From: a bacterium
GTDB lineage: Bacteria; Bacillota_I; Bacilli_A; Izemoplasmatales; Izemoplasmataceae
DNA: 64,000 bases
NCBI GenBank assembly: GCA_018400875.1
Contig: JAGYLV010000001.1
Location: 1 to 64,000, forward strand
Direction of reading: 5' to 3'
In this document: positions 51,729-60,750 of the stretch, one piece after another
Numbering within the stretch: position 1 is the first letter of the stretch
Layout of the letters: each line of letters begins with the position of its first letter
Notes under the pieces: model-generated
What the model was told of the DNA's origin: nothing
Seen by the model: only the letters and a program-made list of their open reading frames with translations
Databases searched by the model: none
Position numbers and translations under genes: made by a program

Positions 51729-53145
51729 GTTTCATCACCTCTTGATACAGGGTTATGTAATCGTTGGCTGACTGCGTCCAAGAAAAATCTTGTTCCATCG
51801 CTCTTTTTTGCAACATTTTAAAGGTGTCACTTTCCCCGTGCACACTGATGGCCAGTAATAACGCTTGTTTGAGATCATCACTGTCAAAGGTATCAAAGCC
51901 AAAACCGGTGCCTTCTAAGGTGTATTCGTTAAACGGTTCGACCGTATCTTTAAGCCCTCCCGTTTTATGCACCACCGGTAACGTCCCATAGCGCATCGCA
52001 ATCAGTTGGGAAAGCCCACACGGTTCAAAGCGCGAGGGCATTAAGAAAAGATCAGCGCCTGCATAGACTTGTCTCGCAAGCCCATCGCTGTAGCCAAAAT
52101 AGACCCCTAAATGATCGGGGTTTGAATCGTGTAAGTATTGGAACGTATCTTCGTAATACGGATCTCCACTGCCTAAGAGCACAAAGTTTATTAACCCTTT
52201 TTCGACCATCGAGGGTATCACATCCGCCACGAGGCTAAAGCCTTTCGATTCGGTGATTCGTGAGACCATACCCACTAATGGAAGCTGGGGATTTTTTAAG
52301 CCAAATTGATTCATCAAGGCTTTTTTATTGGCTTTTTTCCCAGAGACGAACGTTTGAGTGGTATACGTTTTTTCCAGGGCATCATCACGGGATGGGTCAA
52401 AGGTCTCCGGGTCAATGCCATTGATGATGCCTGAGAAACTGGATTCGCGCATTTTAAGCACGCCTTGCATGCCATAGGCAAAATAGGCGTGCTTTAAGTT
52501 CTCTTTATAGGTGGGGGATACCGTGGTGACTTGATCGGCCGTCATGATGCCGGTCTTTAAAAAATTGATGACATCATCAAATTCTAAGAGATCAGAATAA
52601 TCCGTGTTTAGATGACTCATCAATGCTTTGGAAAAGCGCCCTTGATAGGCAATATTGTGGATGGTGAATAGGGTTTTTAAAGGCGCTAAATTGGCATACT
52701 TGGCGTCATATTTTAAAAGGTAGGCAATGAGACCGGTCTGCCAATCATTCAGATGCAAAATGTCTTGTGGGGGTAAGACGTGCATGAGGGCGTTTAACGT
52801 CGCATGGGCAAAATAGCCATAACGTTCCCCATCATCATAATCCCCGTAAAGATGCGGTCTTAACCCAAAATAATATTCATTGTCGATGAAATACACCTTG
52901 ACCTTTTCGTGGGTAAAGGTTTGGATGCCGATGTATTTATCTTCGTGATGGACGCGTGTGGTGCCAGTGTAAACGGTGGTCAGTTCAGATTCAAAATTGT
53001 CTTTAATCGCTTGGTGCTTGGGCATAATTAACGAAACATCATGACCCATATCGGCCAAGGTTTTAGGTAAACTGCCGAGCACATCGGCGAGTCCGCCGGT
53101 TTTCGCAAAGGGGGTGGCTTCGGAACCAACAAACGTAATTTTCAT
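51721..53145 (-). CDS. glgA: Glycogen synthase
   Basis: GT5 ADP-glucose-dependent glycogen synthase, 474 residues. KTGGLADVLGSLPKTL near residue 16 is the ADP-glucose-binding motif; HLNDWQTGLIAYLL, VSPTYKENL, GIDPETFDP and the C-terminal MPSRFEPCGLSQLIAMRYG follow in order. It leads the glgA-glgC pair. Confidence 0.96.
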   Translation of the reverse strand: MKITFVGSEATPFAKTGGLADVLGSLPKTLADMGHDVSLIMPKHQAIKDNFESELTTVYTGTTRVHHEDKYIGIQTFTHEKVKVYFIDNEYYFGLRPHLYGDYDDGERYGYFAHATLNALMHVLPPQDILHLNDWQTGLIAYLLKYDAKYANLAPLKTLFTIHNIAYQGRFSKALMSHLNTDYSDLLEFDDVINFLKTGIMTADQVTTVSPTYKENLKHAYFAYGMQGVLKMRESSFSGIINGIDPETFDPSRDDALEKTYTTQTFVSGKKANKKALMNQFGLKNPQLPLVGMVSRITESKGFSLVADVIPSMVEKGLINFVLLGSGDPYYEDTFQYLHDSNPDHLGVYFGYSDGLARQVYAGADLFLMPSRFEPCGLSQLIAMRYGTLPVVHKTGGLKDTVEPFNEYTLEGTGFGFDTFDSDDLKQALLLAISVHGESDTFKMLQKRAMEQDFSWTQSANDYITLYQEVMKRG

Positions 53146-53189
53146 GGCATCACCTCTGCTTTTAGTATAACGCTTTCATCCCTAAAAAA

Positions 53190-53211
53190 AAAGAAACCCG
53201 AAGGTTTCTTT
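53190..53211 (-). terminator. Terminator of thiT
   Basis: AAAGAAACC / GGTTTCTTT with a four-base loop and a T-rich tail on the minus strand, between thiT and glgA. Confidence 0.85.
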
Positions 53212-53258
53212 TTACCGATAAAGTAAGGATAAATCTTTGCCATAATCTCTTCTGTTAT

Positions 53259-53801
53259 TTAATAATCAAACGATTTAAGTCGGGTGAAAAATAACCCACC
53301 CACCACCATCATTAATAAGGCACTGGGTAACATGTAAGACCCATTATAAATCATTGAATAAAGCGCCGCCGGCGTCCCTTCGGGGGCAAATTCCCCAAAC
53401 AGTAATACGCCACTTAAAAAGTGCATGAAAAACCTAAGAAACGATCCCACAAAAATCCCTGTGATGAAGACCCAGCGATTTTCTGGCGCCATTTTAAAGA
53501 TAAAGCCGGCCGCCCCCGCGAGTCCAAAGGCAAACAAATAATCTAAAAATAGACTTTGCCAGACGCCGTAGAGTTGAAACCCCGAAAGCATCAAGTTAAT
53601 CAGACCGAAGATGACGCCGCCTAAGATACCAACCCACGGACCTTCTTTATAGGCCAAGATGAAGATGGGAATTAAGGACAACGATATCCGGCCGCCTTGC
53701 GGCAGGCTCGGTAAGAACATAAATACCACTTCAATCGCAGCCGCTAAGGCCAGCGATACACCAATAAATGCAATGCGCTTGGTGCTTAAACTTTGCTGCA
53801 T
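53259..53801 (-). CDS. thiT: Thiamine ECF transporter S component
   Basis: Membrane thiamine-binding subunit of an energy-coupling-factor transporter, 180 residues with six membrane segments. SLSLIPIFILAYKEGPWVGILGG, FLDYLFAFGLAG and FMHFLSGVLLFG match ThiT; Trp and Glu residues of these loops bind thiamine. The energising EcfA/A'/T module is elsewhere. A TPP riboswitch lies directly upstream. Start at ATG 53801; the ribosome site AAGGAG is about 10 bases away, slightly long. Confidence 0.92.
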   Translation of the reverse strand: MQQSLSTKRIAFIGVSLALAAAIEVVFMFLPSLPQGGRISLSLIPIFILAYKEGPWVGILGGVIFGLINLMLSGFQLYGVWQSLFLDYLFAFGLAGAAGFIFKMAPENRWVFITGIFVGSFLRFFMHFLSGVLLFGEFAPEGTPAALYSMIYNGSYMLPSALLMMVVGGLFFTRLKSFDY

Positions 53802-53820
53802 ACAATCACGCTCCTTTAAT

Positions 53821-53952
53821 AAAAAAGTCCTCACACGTGAGGACAAATGTTTATTAAAGATTCATCCTACGCTGGCATTATCCAGATCAGGTATGGTCTG
53901 TTCTAGTATCAAGAACACTCTCAGCCTAGTTCTCTAAGCTCCCTGATTTATC
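53821..53952 (-). ncRNA. TPP riboswitch with terminator
   Basis: Minus strand: aptamer about 53862-53952 with the conserved GGCTGAGAG loop and CTGATCTGGATAATGCCAG, followed by a terminator GTCCTCAC / GTGAGGAC plus T6 (53821-53844). Thiamine diphosphate binding should end transcription before thiT. Confidence 0.95.
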
Positions 53953-53979
53953 GGTGACTTTATATTAACACAATGTGGT

Positions 53980-55266
53980 TCAAAGCCCAATCTTTTTAAG
54001 AATCAAATCCGGGGTGTGTTGCGGGGTGTTTTCAATGACGATGGATGCCTTGAGTGCATCTAAATCCACAGGGCTTTGGGCATAAACTTCAGCAATCGTT
54101 TCACCCGGTTCAACGGGTTCGCCCACACGTTTTAACACTTTGAGGCCGACGAGTGGATCAATGACATCGTCTTTGGTGGCCCGACCTGCCCCTAAATGCA
54201 TCGCAAAAAGACCTAGATTTAGCGCGTGAATGGATTGAATCGTTCCGGCTTTAGGCGCCTTAATGAGGGTGGGGGTTAATGCTTTCACCGCCTTAAATGC
54301 GGAAAGGTCGCCCCCTTGAGCATGGATGAATTGTTCAAATCTAGCGTAGGCTTCACCGCTTGAAAGGATGGCTTCGGCCGCCGCTTTCGCAGCCTCAAAA
54401 CTTGGATATAACTCGGCTTTATACGTAATGGCACCGGCCAGTTCGACGAGCAAGTGATGAAAATCAGCAGGACCTTTTCCGTTTAACGCGTCCATCGCTT
54501 CTAAGACTTCTAAGCGGTTCCCAATGGCCTCTCCAAGAGGTTCATCCATCCGAGTTAAAAAGGCGGTGACACTTTTGCCATGTTGCGTGCCAATCTCGAC
54601 CATCAGTGAGGCCAGCTTAGTGGCTTCGGCTTCTGATTTCATGAAGGCCCCCTCACCGACTTTCACATCTAAGACGATGACATCGGCCCCAGAGGCCAGT
54701 TTTTTTGCCATTATGGAAGATGCAATTAAGGGAATCGAGGGAACGGTTCCCGTCACGTCTCGTAAGGCATAAAGGATTTTATCCGCTGGGGCCACATCGG
54801 CGGTTTGACCCGCCACCGCGCAGCCAATCGTATTGACTTGAGATTTAAAAGCTTCCGGTGACAGGCTCGTATTAAATCCTGGAATACTTTCGAGTTTATC
54901 GATGGTCCCACCCGTATGGCCGAGTCCTCGGCCCGATAGTTTGGCCATTTTTCCGCCCATGGTTGCCACGAGTGGTGCCAAGGCGAGTGTGGTTTTATCG
55001 CCTACACCTCCGGTGGAATGTTTATCCACTTTGATGCCTTCAATGGCGGAAAGATCGATTTGTTCGCCACTTTCAAGCATCGCTTCGGTGAGGTAAAACG
55101 CTTCTTTTTCGTTCATCGATTGAAAAAAGACGGCCATCAGCCAAGCACTGATTTGGTAATCGGGGATGGAGCCTTCGGTTAATCCTTGGATAATAAATTG
55201 AATCTCTTCTTTTGAATGCGCGTTGCCATCGCGTTTTTTTTCAATTAAATCGATCATGCGCATCAT
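53980..55266 (-). CDS. pdp: Pyrimidine-nucleoside phosphorylase
   Basis: Phosphorolysis of uridine, thymidine or deoxyuridine; 428 residues. KVDKHSTGGVGDKTTLALAP is the phosphate-binding signature; SGRGLGHTGGTIDKLESIPG, the SIMAKKLASG loop and the C-terminal barrel-sandwich lobe follow. Start ATG 55266 sits 7 bases after GAGGTG. It works with deoC at 62705 and the nucleoside importer at 1391-6148. Last gene of the ssb-thyA-dfrA-plsC run. Confidence 0.94.
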   Translation of the reverse strand: MMRMIDLIEKKRDGNAHSKEEIQFIIQGLTEGSIPDYQISAWLMAVFFQSMNEKEAFYLTEAMLESGEQIDLSAIEGIKVDKHSTGGVGDKTTLALAPLVATMGGKMAKLSGRGLGHTGGTIDKLESIPGFNTSLSPEAFKSQVNTIGCAVAGQTADVAPADKILYALRDVTGTVPSIPLIASSIMAKKLASGADVIVLDVKVGEGAFMKSEAEATKLASLMVEIGTQHGKSVTAFLTRMDEPLGEAIGNRLEVLEAMDALNGKGPADFHHLLVELAGAITYKAELYPSFEAAKAAAEAILSSGEAYARFEQFIHAQGGDLSAFKAVKALTPTLIKAPKAGTIQSIHALNLGLFAMHLGAGRATKDDVIDPLVGLKVLKRVGEPVEPGETIAEVYAQSPVDLDALKASIVIENTPQHTPDLILKKIGL

Positions 55267-55268
55267 AC

Positions 55269-56084
55269 TCAAACACCTCGCTCAGTATACTCATCTTGTT
55301 TGGTTTGGATTAACTCTCTTACGTGGTCAGAAAGTTCATTGGAAGTCATGGTTTTTACCGTGTCTGAAGGGATTAAAGGATAATAATGGACGTAGATGTG
55401 CTGTTTTTTAAACGGCCACTTTTTCCATGCATAAATCGTATTATAAATCACCCCAACTAAAACTGGGGCACCAGGTTTAATGGCAAGCTTTAAAGCCCCA
55501 GGTTTAAACGGCAACATACTATTTTTCTTAGAACGAGTCCCTTCCGGGTAGATGCCCACAGAAATGCCGGATTCAAAAACCTTGATGCCTTCTAATAACG
55601 CTTTAACGGCTTCGCGGTCTTTTTCCCTTTGCATCGGTACATGCCCCATGAGCCGGGCAATCGGGCCGATGATGATCCATTTGAAAATGGCCTCTTTGGC
55701 GATAAAAAGTAAGGGGTTGGGCAATAATACTTTGTGCACGATGGTGTCATAATTGGATTGATGATTCCCCACAAACACAAACGGTTGGTCATGGGGAATG
55801 TTTTTTAAGCCACTGGCATGCACCTGAAACCTCAGTAAACGAATGGCTAAGACTAAAAAACCATCCAAAAATTTATGGTGTTGGATGTTTTCGCGTTCAA
55901 TGCCGGGCCGGAATTTCCCGTAAAAATGAAGCCATGCAGCAAAAAGTCCGATGGAAAGACCCAGTCCAATCGGAACGCTCAAAATAAAGGCGATTACCGC
56001 CGCCCACCAGGCGAGCTGATAAGCCAGTAATGTGGCGATGACAATAATCCCCAACCACGTGATAAAAAACAATAAACTAATCAT
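55269..56084 (-). CDS. plsC: 1-acyl-sn-glycerol-3-phosphate acyltransferase
   Basis: Membrane acyltransferase of phosphatidic acid synthesis, 271 residues. Two N-terminal hydrophobic segments, then the acyltransferase motifs H-x4-D (NHQSNYD) and PEGTRS. Start set at ATG 56084 with AAAGGA upstream; the frame stays open a further 60 codons across the dfrA gene but that part has no family resemblance. 8-base overlap with dfrA. Confidence 0.93.
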   Translation of the reverse strand: MISLLFFITWLGIIVIATLLAYQLAWWAAVIAFILSVPIGLGLSIGLFAAWLHFYGKFRPGIERENIQHHKFLDGFLVLAIRLLRFQVHASGLKNIPHDQPFVFVGNHQSNYDTIVHKVLLPNPLLFIAKEAIFKWIIIGPIARLMGHVPMQREKDREAVKALLEGIKVFESGISVGIYPEGTRSKKNSMLPFKPGALKLAIKPGAPVLVGVIYNTIYAWKKWPFKKQHIYVHYYPLIPSDTVKTMTSNELSDHVRELIQTKQDEYTERGV

Positions 56085-56547
56085 GGGAAATCCTTTCGTA
56101 CACGGCAAACCGCAAAGGCCCAGACTGGGTTTCTTCGACGGTTTTAAACTTTGATTTATCCCATGCAGGGAATACCGTATCACCCTTAAATGAGGCATCA
56201 ATATGGGTGATATAAAGTCGGTCGACCCAGGGAAGGGTTTGCGCATAGATGGATGCGCCACCAATGATATATAAATCTTCGTGCGTGTTTGTAAGGTACT
56301 TCTTTAAGTCATCAACGACGTCCACACGGTCATCTTTTAAGGTTTTAGAAACCACGACATGATGGCGATTCGGCAAGGGTTTACCCAAACTTTTTAAGAT
56401 GGACTCATAAGTAATGCGGCCCATTAAAACCGTATGACCCGACGTCACTTTTTTAAAATATTTTAAATCTTCCGGATAATGCCACGGAAGACTCCCGTTC
56501 GCCCCAATCACTCGGTTTTGATCGTAAGCGACTACTAACGCAATCAT
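56077..56547 (-). CDS. dfrA: Dihydrofolate reductase
   Basis: Reduces dihydrofolate to tetrahydrofolate with NADPH; 156 residues. IALVVAYDQNRVIGANGSLPWHYPEDLKYF with the active-site acid (in WHYPED), VLMGRITYESI and IIGGASIYAQTLPWVDRLYIT (NADPH-binding Gly pair). Its ATG follows the thyA TAA directly, so the pair is coupled as in many bacteria. Confidence 0.96.
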   Translation of the reverse strand: MIALVVAYDQNRVIGANGSLPWHYPEDLKYFKKVTSGHTVLMGRITYESILKSLGKPLPNRHHVVVSKTLKDDRVDVVDDLKKYLTNTHEDLYIIGGASIYAQTLPWVDRLYITHIDASFKGDTVFPAWDKSKFKTVEETQSGPLRFAVYERISHD

Positions 56548-57426
56548 TTAAACACTAACTTTCGCCCGAATGGCAGGATGCGGGTTGTAATTTTCCAAGG
56601 TGAAATCATCGTAGGTAAAATCTAAGATATTTTGGACCTTAGGATTCAGTTTTAATGTTGGCAAGGGGCGCTCTTCTCTTTCCAGCAATGTATGCACGGC
56701 CGCAAAATGATCGTTATAAATATGTCCATCCCCAATCGTATGGATAAATGTTTTGGGGGTGAGGTTGGTCACTTGCGCCACCATCATCAAAAGCGCGCTG
56801 TAAGAGGCGATGTTAAAAGGAACCCCTAAAAAGGCATCGGCACTTCGTTGATACATTTGCAGTGATAATTCACCGTTCGCCACGTAAAACTGAAACATCA
56901 TATGGCAAGGCGGCAGTGCCATCTGATCTATCAACGGGGGATTCCACGCGTTGACAATGAGCCGTCTAGATCCCGGCTTAGTTTTGATGGCTTCAATCAC
57001 TTCGAGCAACTGATCAACGGTTTTTTGACGCCCTTCAAAGGCGCGCCACTGTTTGCCATATACCGGCCCCAGTTCACCGTATTTTTGCGCAAAGGCATCG
57101 TCCGTCTTAATCTTCTCAACAAAATCACTCATCGACTCACCCGCATAATTCGGGCTTTTTTTGAAAGACTCATACGGCCATTCATTCCAGATGCGAACTC
57201 CCTCTTTGACGAGAGGTTGAATATTCGTTTCGCCTTGGATGAACCAAAGCAGTTCAATGATGATGCTTTTAAAGTGCGTCTTTTTCGTGGTTAAAAGGGG
57301 AAACCCATCGGCCAAATCAAAGCGCATTTGATCGCCAAAAATCGACCGTGTCCCCGTGCCGGTGCGGTCGTCTTTGGCGGTGCCATTTTCTAAAATGTTT
57401 TGTAAAAACTGATGATATTGTTTCAT
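56548..57426 (-). CDS. thyA: Thymidylate synthase
   Basis: Methylates dUMP to dTMP, 292 residues. [38 protein letters not shown], catalytic Cys in [13 protein letters not shown], and [21 protein letters not shown] are all standard. Oxidises methylene-tetrahydrofolate, supplying substrate for dfrA just downstream. Preceded by ssb and a hairpin containing a TATAAT. Confidence 0.97.
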   Translation of the reverse strand: MKQYHQFLQNILENGTAKDDRTGTGTRSIFGDQMRFDLADGFPLLTTKKTHFKSIIIELLWFIQGETNIQPLVKEGVRIWNEWPYESFKKSPNYAGESMSDFVEKIKTDDAFAQKYGELGPVYGKQWRAFEGRQKTVDQLLEVIEAIKTKPGSRRLIVNAWNPPLIDQMALPPCHMMFQFYVANGELSLQMYQRSADAFLGVPFNIASYSALLMMVAQVTNLTPKTFIHTIGDGHIYNDHFAAVHTLLEREERPLPTLKLNPKVQNILDFTYDDFTLENYNPHPAIRAKVSV

Positions 57427-57435
57427 GGTTCACCT

Positions 57436-57459
57436 CGAGATTATTATAGCATAATCTCG
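57436..57459 (-). promoter_or_regulatory. Hairpin with extended -10 between ssb and thyA
   Basis: CGAGATTAT / ATAATCTCG, perfect 9-base arms around a six-base loop. On the minus strand it contains TGC-TATAAT, an extended -10. It may be a thyA promoter with built-in operator symmetry or an RNA hairpin. Confidence 0.5.
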
Positions 57460-57466
57460 GGCGGTT

Positions 57467-57820
57467 TTACGCGGGCACTTCTTCCTTTTTTGGCTCATTT
57501 TCGAGTTTGATAAAGCTCATCCGCTCGGCAATGATTTCCGGGTACGAAAAGCTTTTTTCATCTTCGTAATGAAAGGTCTTTTGAGCGACCCGCCCCCGGA
57601 CCCCGATGATGGATCCTTTTTTGCAGTAATTCACCGCATTTTCCGCAATACCTCGCCATAATGTGATCTTTATAAAATCCGAATCATAGGTATGGGTCTC
57701 ACTGTTCTTAAACGGTCTTTTAAGCGCCAACATAAGCGTTGAAACACTCTCCCCTGTATCGAGTTTTCTGAGTTCCGGTTCAAACACCACCCGGCCCACT
57801 AATGTCACATGATTCACCAT
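57467..57820 (-). CDS. ssb: Short single-stranded-DNA-binding protein
   Basis: OB-fold SSB of 117 residues (HVTLVGRVVFEPELRKLDTG, FIKITLWRGIAENAVNYCKKGS, VRGRVAQKTFHYED). It ends EPKKEEVPA and lacks the acidic D-D-D-I-P-F type tip that recruits partner proteins, so it resembles the short Bacillus SsbB/YwpH paralog rather than the main replicative SSB. It is not next to rpsF/rpsR. AAGGAGG precedes ATG 57820. Confidence 0.9.
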   Translation of the reverse strand: MVNHVTLVGRVVFEPELRKLDTGESVSTLMLALKRPFKNSETHTYDSDFIKITLWRGIAENAVNYCKKGSIIGVRGRVAQKTFHYEDEKSFSYPEIIAERMSFIKLENEPKKEEVPA

Positions 57821-57905
57821 AAAACGCCTCCTTTTTGATTACAGTGTAGGCGCCCTTTTCAAAAGTACCAAATCGTATAAAACGCGCTTTTTTAGCAAGC
57901 CTCAT
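57780..57905 (-). CDS. Possible 41-residue small ORF upstream of ssb
   Basis: ATG 57905 has a strong GGAGG site 5 bases upstream; the frame encodes 41 residues (starting MRLAKKARFIRFGTFEKG) and ends inside the first codons of ssb in another frame. It is basic at the N-terminus and unlike any family I know. It may be a leader peptide or chance; the overlap with the real ssb start keeps confidence low. Confidence 0.25.
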   Translation of the reverse strand: MRLAKKARFIRFGTFEKGAYTVIKKEAFYGESCDISGPGGV

Positions 57906-57937
57906 GGTACCTCCGCGAGATTCATCATTTGGGCAAC

Positions 57938-57966
57938 AAAAAACCGCTTGTTTTGAACAAGCGGTT
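57938..57966 (-). terminator. Terminator of lemA
   Basis: AACCGCTTG-TTCAAAA-CAAGCGGTT with T6 on the minus strand, 37 bases after the lemA stop. Confidence 0.85.
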
Positions 57967-58002
57967 CATAATGCCCATGAAAATCAGGTTTTATATGTTT
58001 TT

Positions 58003-58563
58003 TTAAAAACTGACATCCACATCGGCACGTTTGGCCGATTCGGCTTCGAAGAATTCTTTTTTGCTTAAGGCAATCATCCCAGCCACAATGCTCGTAGGGA
58101 AGCTCACGATGCGCTGGTTGATGGTCGAGACATTACTGTTATATAACCGGCGGGCGGCTTGTAAGTGTTCTTCCACTTCATTGATGGAATTTTGCAAGTT
58201 GATGAATAAGCTGTCGGCTTTTAAATCTGGATAGTTTTCCACGGCCACATTGATGCCGCTTTGGACTTCATTGAGACGGCCTTGGAATTCTTGTTTTTGT
58301 TCCATGGTGAGTTCAGCGGGCAAGCCTTTTCGCCATTTGGTGACTTTTTCAAAGAGTTCCGCTTCGTGCTTGGCGTAACCTTTGGTAGCGCCCACTAGTT
58401 TAGAAAGCGCGTCAAACCGTTTGGTGAGGGCCACATCGATGCCAGAGTCGGCCTCTTCGACTTTCACCTCGAGTTGACGTAAAGCATTCATGGTGACGAT
58501 GTACCACAGTCCAATCACAACGATTAGACCGACAATAATGAGTAATACAACAATTGGATCCAT
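58003..58563 (-). CDS. lemA: LemA family protein
   Basis: 186 residues: one N-terminal membrane helix (about 4-24), then a helical cytoplasmic or extracytoplasmic domain with the LemA blocks LEVKVEEADSGIDVALTKRFDALSKL, RRLYNSNVSTINQRIVSFP in the standard order. Function is not established. It shares one base with the DUF3137 gene upstream, a frequent pairing. Confidence 0.93.
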   Translation of the reverse strand: MDPIVVLLIIVGLIVVIGLWYIVTMNALRQLEVKVEEADSGIDVALTKRFDALSKLVGATKGYAKHEAELFEKVTKWRKGLPAELTMEQKQEFQGRLNEVQSGINVAVENYPDLKADSLFINLQNSINEVEEHLQAARRLYNSNVSTINQRIVSFPTSIVAGMIALSKKEFFEAESAKRADVDVSF

Positions 58564-59444
58564 TAGGTTATCTCCTTAAATATATTTTGGTTGAGCTTCA
58601 GCTCATGAATCACATCTTTTATTAGTTGGAAATCATGTTTAAACGCATCAATGCGTTTTTCATCCAGCGGTCTAAACATTTGGATTTCGAGTAAACTGCG
58701 GTTGTTATCGATGGCGAGATACATCTGGTCATCGAGGAACGCAAAGCCAATGTTTCCGGGATGGTCTTGTTCAATTTTCATCATCCGCTCCATCATTTGA
58801 GGTGTGATGAGATAAAACGCGGTATGATCATTGGTCGTATAGGTTTTATACACTTTATTAAACGCCACCGATTCCATTTTTATCTTTTTAAAGGGGCGCT
58901 TACTTTGCGGTCTTTCGGTTTCTAGGACTTGCAGCGATCCATTAAATGTTTTATTAAAATCGACCCGGTAAAATTGACCGGTAAAGAAAGGGACGTAATA
59001 CGTTCTCGTTCCGTTTTTGGTGTGTTCGACGCGGCGTTCTTCGAGTTTGATGTCGCACATTTCAAACTGCACGCCATCGAGTGAGCCCCGGATGTAATCT
59101 TCCGAATGAAACCGGTCGGCGTGGCGCATAAATTCACACCGGTACACATCGTCTAATGCAAGCCCTGCGTTCGGTTCATAGACGCCATTTTCGATCCATT
59201 CGCCAATTTTTCCCTTTAAAAAATTGTGTTTGAAATCACTCACCATCTTATTAAAGGCGACCGAGCCGATGATGATCAAAATAACTCCGGTTAAAAATAA
59301 CAGGCCCGCTAAAACTTGAACGACCAGAGAATTTAATCCTACGAGTAAAAAGAGCGCAACGCTGATGACGGCGAGCGGTCCACCGATCAATATTTTCTTT
59401 TCAGCCGCTTTTTTGGTGGCTTGGTAAGATGCTAATAAATCCAT
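58563..59444 (-). CDS. DUF3137 membrane protein
   Basis: 293 residues with two adjacent membrane segments (about 20-65) and a beta-rich soluble domain (YIRGSLDGVQFEMCDIKLEE, FTGQFYRVDFNKTFNG, AIDNNRSLLEIQMFRPLD). This is the pattern of DUF3137 proteins, commonly beside LemA. No catalytic residues identified. Stop and lemA start overlap. Confidence 0.85.
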   Translation of the reverse strand: MDLLASYQATKKAAEKKILIGGPLAVISVALFLLVGLNSLVVQVLAGLLFLTGVILIIIGSVAFNKMVSDFKHNFLKGKIGEWIENGVYEPNAGLALDDVYRCEFMRHADRFHSEDYIRGSLDGVQFEMCDIKLEERRVEHTKNGTRTYYVPFFTGQFYRVDFNKTFNGSLQVLETERPQSKRPFKKIKMESVAFNKVYKTYTTNDHTAFYLITPQMMERMMKIEQDHPGNIGFAFLDDQMYLAIDNNRSLLEIQMFRPLDEKRIDAFKHDFQLIKDVIHELKLNQNIFKEIT

Positions 59445-59484
59445 GCTAGCCTCCTAAAGATAGTATAGCGTAAATTCGAGAGTT

Positions 59485-60750
59485 TTAAGTGTCTTTACGG
59501 GGAATTAACACGACATCAAGTGCACGCATCGATGCTTTCATCGCGCTTAAAGCATGCGTCACATCTTCTAAGGTTAATTCCATTTGCATATCGAGTAAAT
59601 CATAATGAGTCAGGCCATCACTCACATAGCGTGAACGGTTACGCACGGTACCCTCTAAGGAATCAAGGCCATAGATAAACGCCCCAATGTTGGCTTTTTT
59701 TTGCGTCTCAAAGCGCTCTGGGTTAAGGAGTGCTCCCGGCGCATTTAACAGCGCATCGAAGGCTTCTTCGGTGGCGTGATCATCGGGGGTTTGGGCCGAT
59801 AAAATCACCAATGCGACTTCCGGATAAAGCGTTAAATCATAGTCAAAGCCATCATTAATGAGTCCTTTTTCTTGCATGGATTCGACCCACGGACTGGTCC
59901 GGTCAAAGAGCATATCAAGCCCCACTTCTAAGGCTAAATAAAAGGCATACCTTGCTTTCGCATCTTCAAAGTCTAAATCCAGGCGAATGCCTCTCAGCCA
60001 GTAATCGGCGTAGACATCCCCTGGGATTCGCAGTTTGGTTTCTTTGAGTGAAGGCGGGAGCGCCCCTTCAATGGGGAGCGGGTTTAACGCTGTTTTTTCA
60101 GGCAACACAAGCGTTTCATTGAGCGTTTTTACTAGCGATTCAATGTCCCCATCGCCACTGATGATCAGCGTCGCCACTTCCGGTTGATAAAAGGCTTCAT
60201 GAATCGCTTTCAGTGTGGGATAATCCATCGCTTGAATGTTTTTTTCATCGCCGATGATATCACTCGCAAAGGGATGGGTTTCATACAATGTTTCAAGTAA
60301 GGTGTGGTATTGCTGGTAAAAGGGATTATCTTGGCTGGACGCCCACTCTTCGGTGATGATGCCTTTTTCTTCTTCCACACCCGTTTCAGTGAATTTTGGG
60401 AAAAAGACTAAATCGAGTAAGGATTGAATGTTCGAAGTCAGCTCATCGGTGGCTTCAAATAAGTAACTCGTTTGAAACTGCGAGGTGAACGCATTGACAT
60501 TCGCGCCTTGCTGGGCAAATACCGCGGTGAGTTCTTCGCCGTCATCTTCAAAACATTTATGCTCTAAAAAATGGGCGGCCCCACTGGGGAAATACACTTT
60601 TTCCCCAGCTTTTTCATAGGCCCGGTGGAGGCCGCCAATGGGAAATGTGATCATCGCGTATTTTTTTAAATAGCCGGGGCGTTGGATATAAATCAACTTG
60701 AGCCGGTTTTGAATCATGACAATCGTTTCATTCAGTTTGAGGGATTTCAT
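59485..60750 (-). CDS. M16-family zinc peptidase (YmfH type)
   Basis: 421 residues. The inverted zinc motif HxxEH is present as HFLEHKCFEDD (about residue 60), with the distal Glu about 75 residues on, so it should be the active partner of the pair. QQGANVNAFTSQFQTSYLFEAT follows as expected. Cytoplasmic; in Bacillus the YmfF/YmfH pair is linked to peptide processing but its substrate is unknown. ATG overlaps the upstream M16 stop by 4 bases. Confidence 0.92.
   Translation of the reverse strand: MKSLKLNETIVMIQNRLKLIYIQRPGYLKKYAMITFPIGGLHRAYEKAGEKVYFPSGAAHFLEHKCFEDDGEELTAVFAQQGANVNAFTSQFQTSYLFEATDELTSNIQSLLDLVFFPKFTETGVEEEKGIITEEWASSQDNPFYQQYHTLLETLYETHPFASDIIGDEKNIQAMDYPTLKAIHEAFYQPEVATLIISGDGDIESLVKTLNETLVLPEKTALNPLPIEGALPPSLKETKLRIPGDVYADYWLRGIRLDLDFEDAKARYAFYLALEVGLDMLFDRTSPWVESMQEKGLINDGFDYDLTLYPEVALVILSAQTPDDHATEEAFDALLNAPGALLNPERFETQKKANIGAFIYGLDSLEGTVRNRSRYVSDGLTHYDLLDMQMELTLEDVTHALSAMKASMRALDVVLIPRKDT

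Noticed and set aside
56085-56264. Sixty-codon N-terminal extension of plsC
   Set aside because: It overlaps dfrA in another frame, has no family resemblance, and a good ribosome site precedes ATG 56084.
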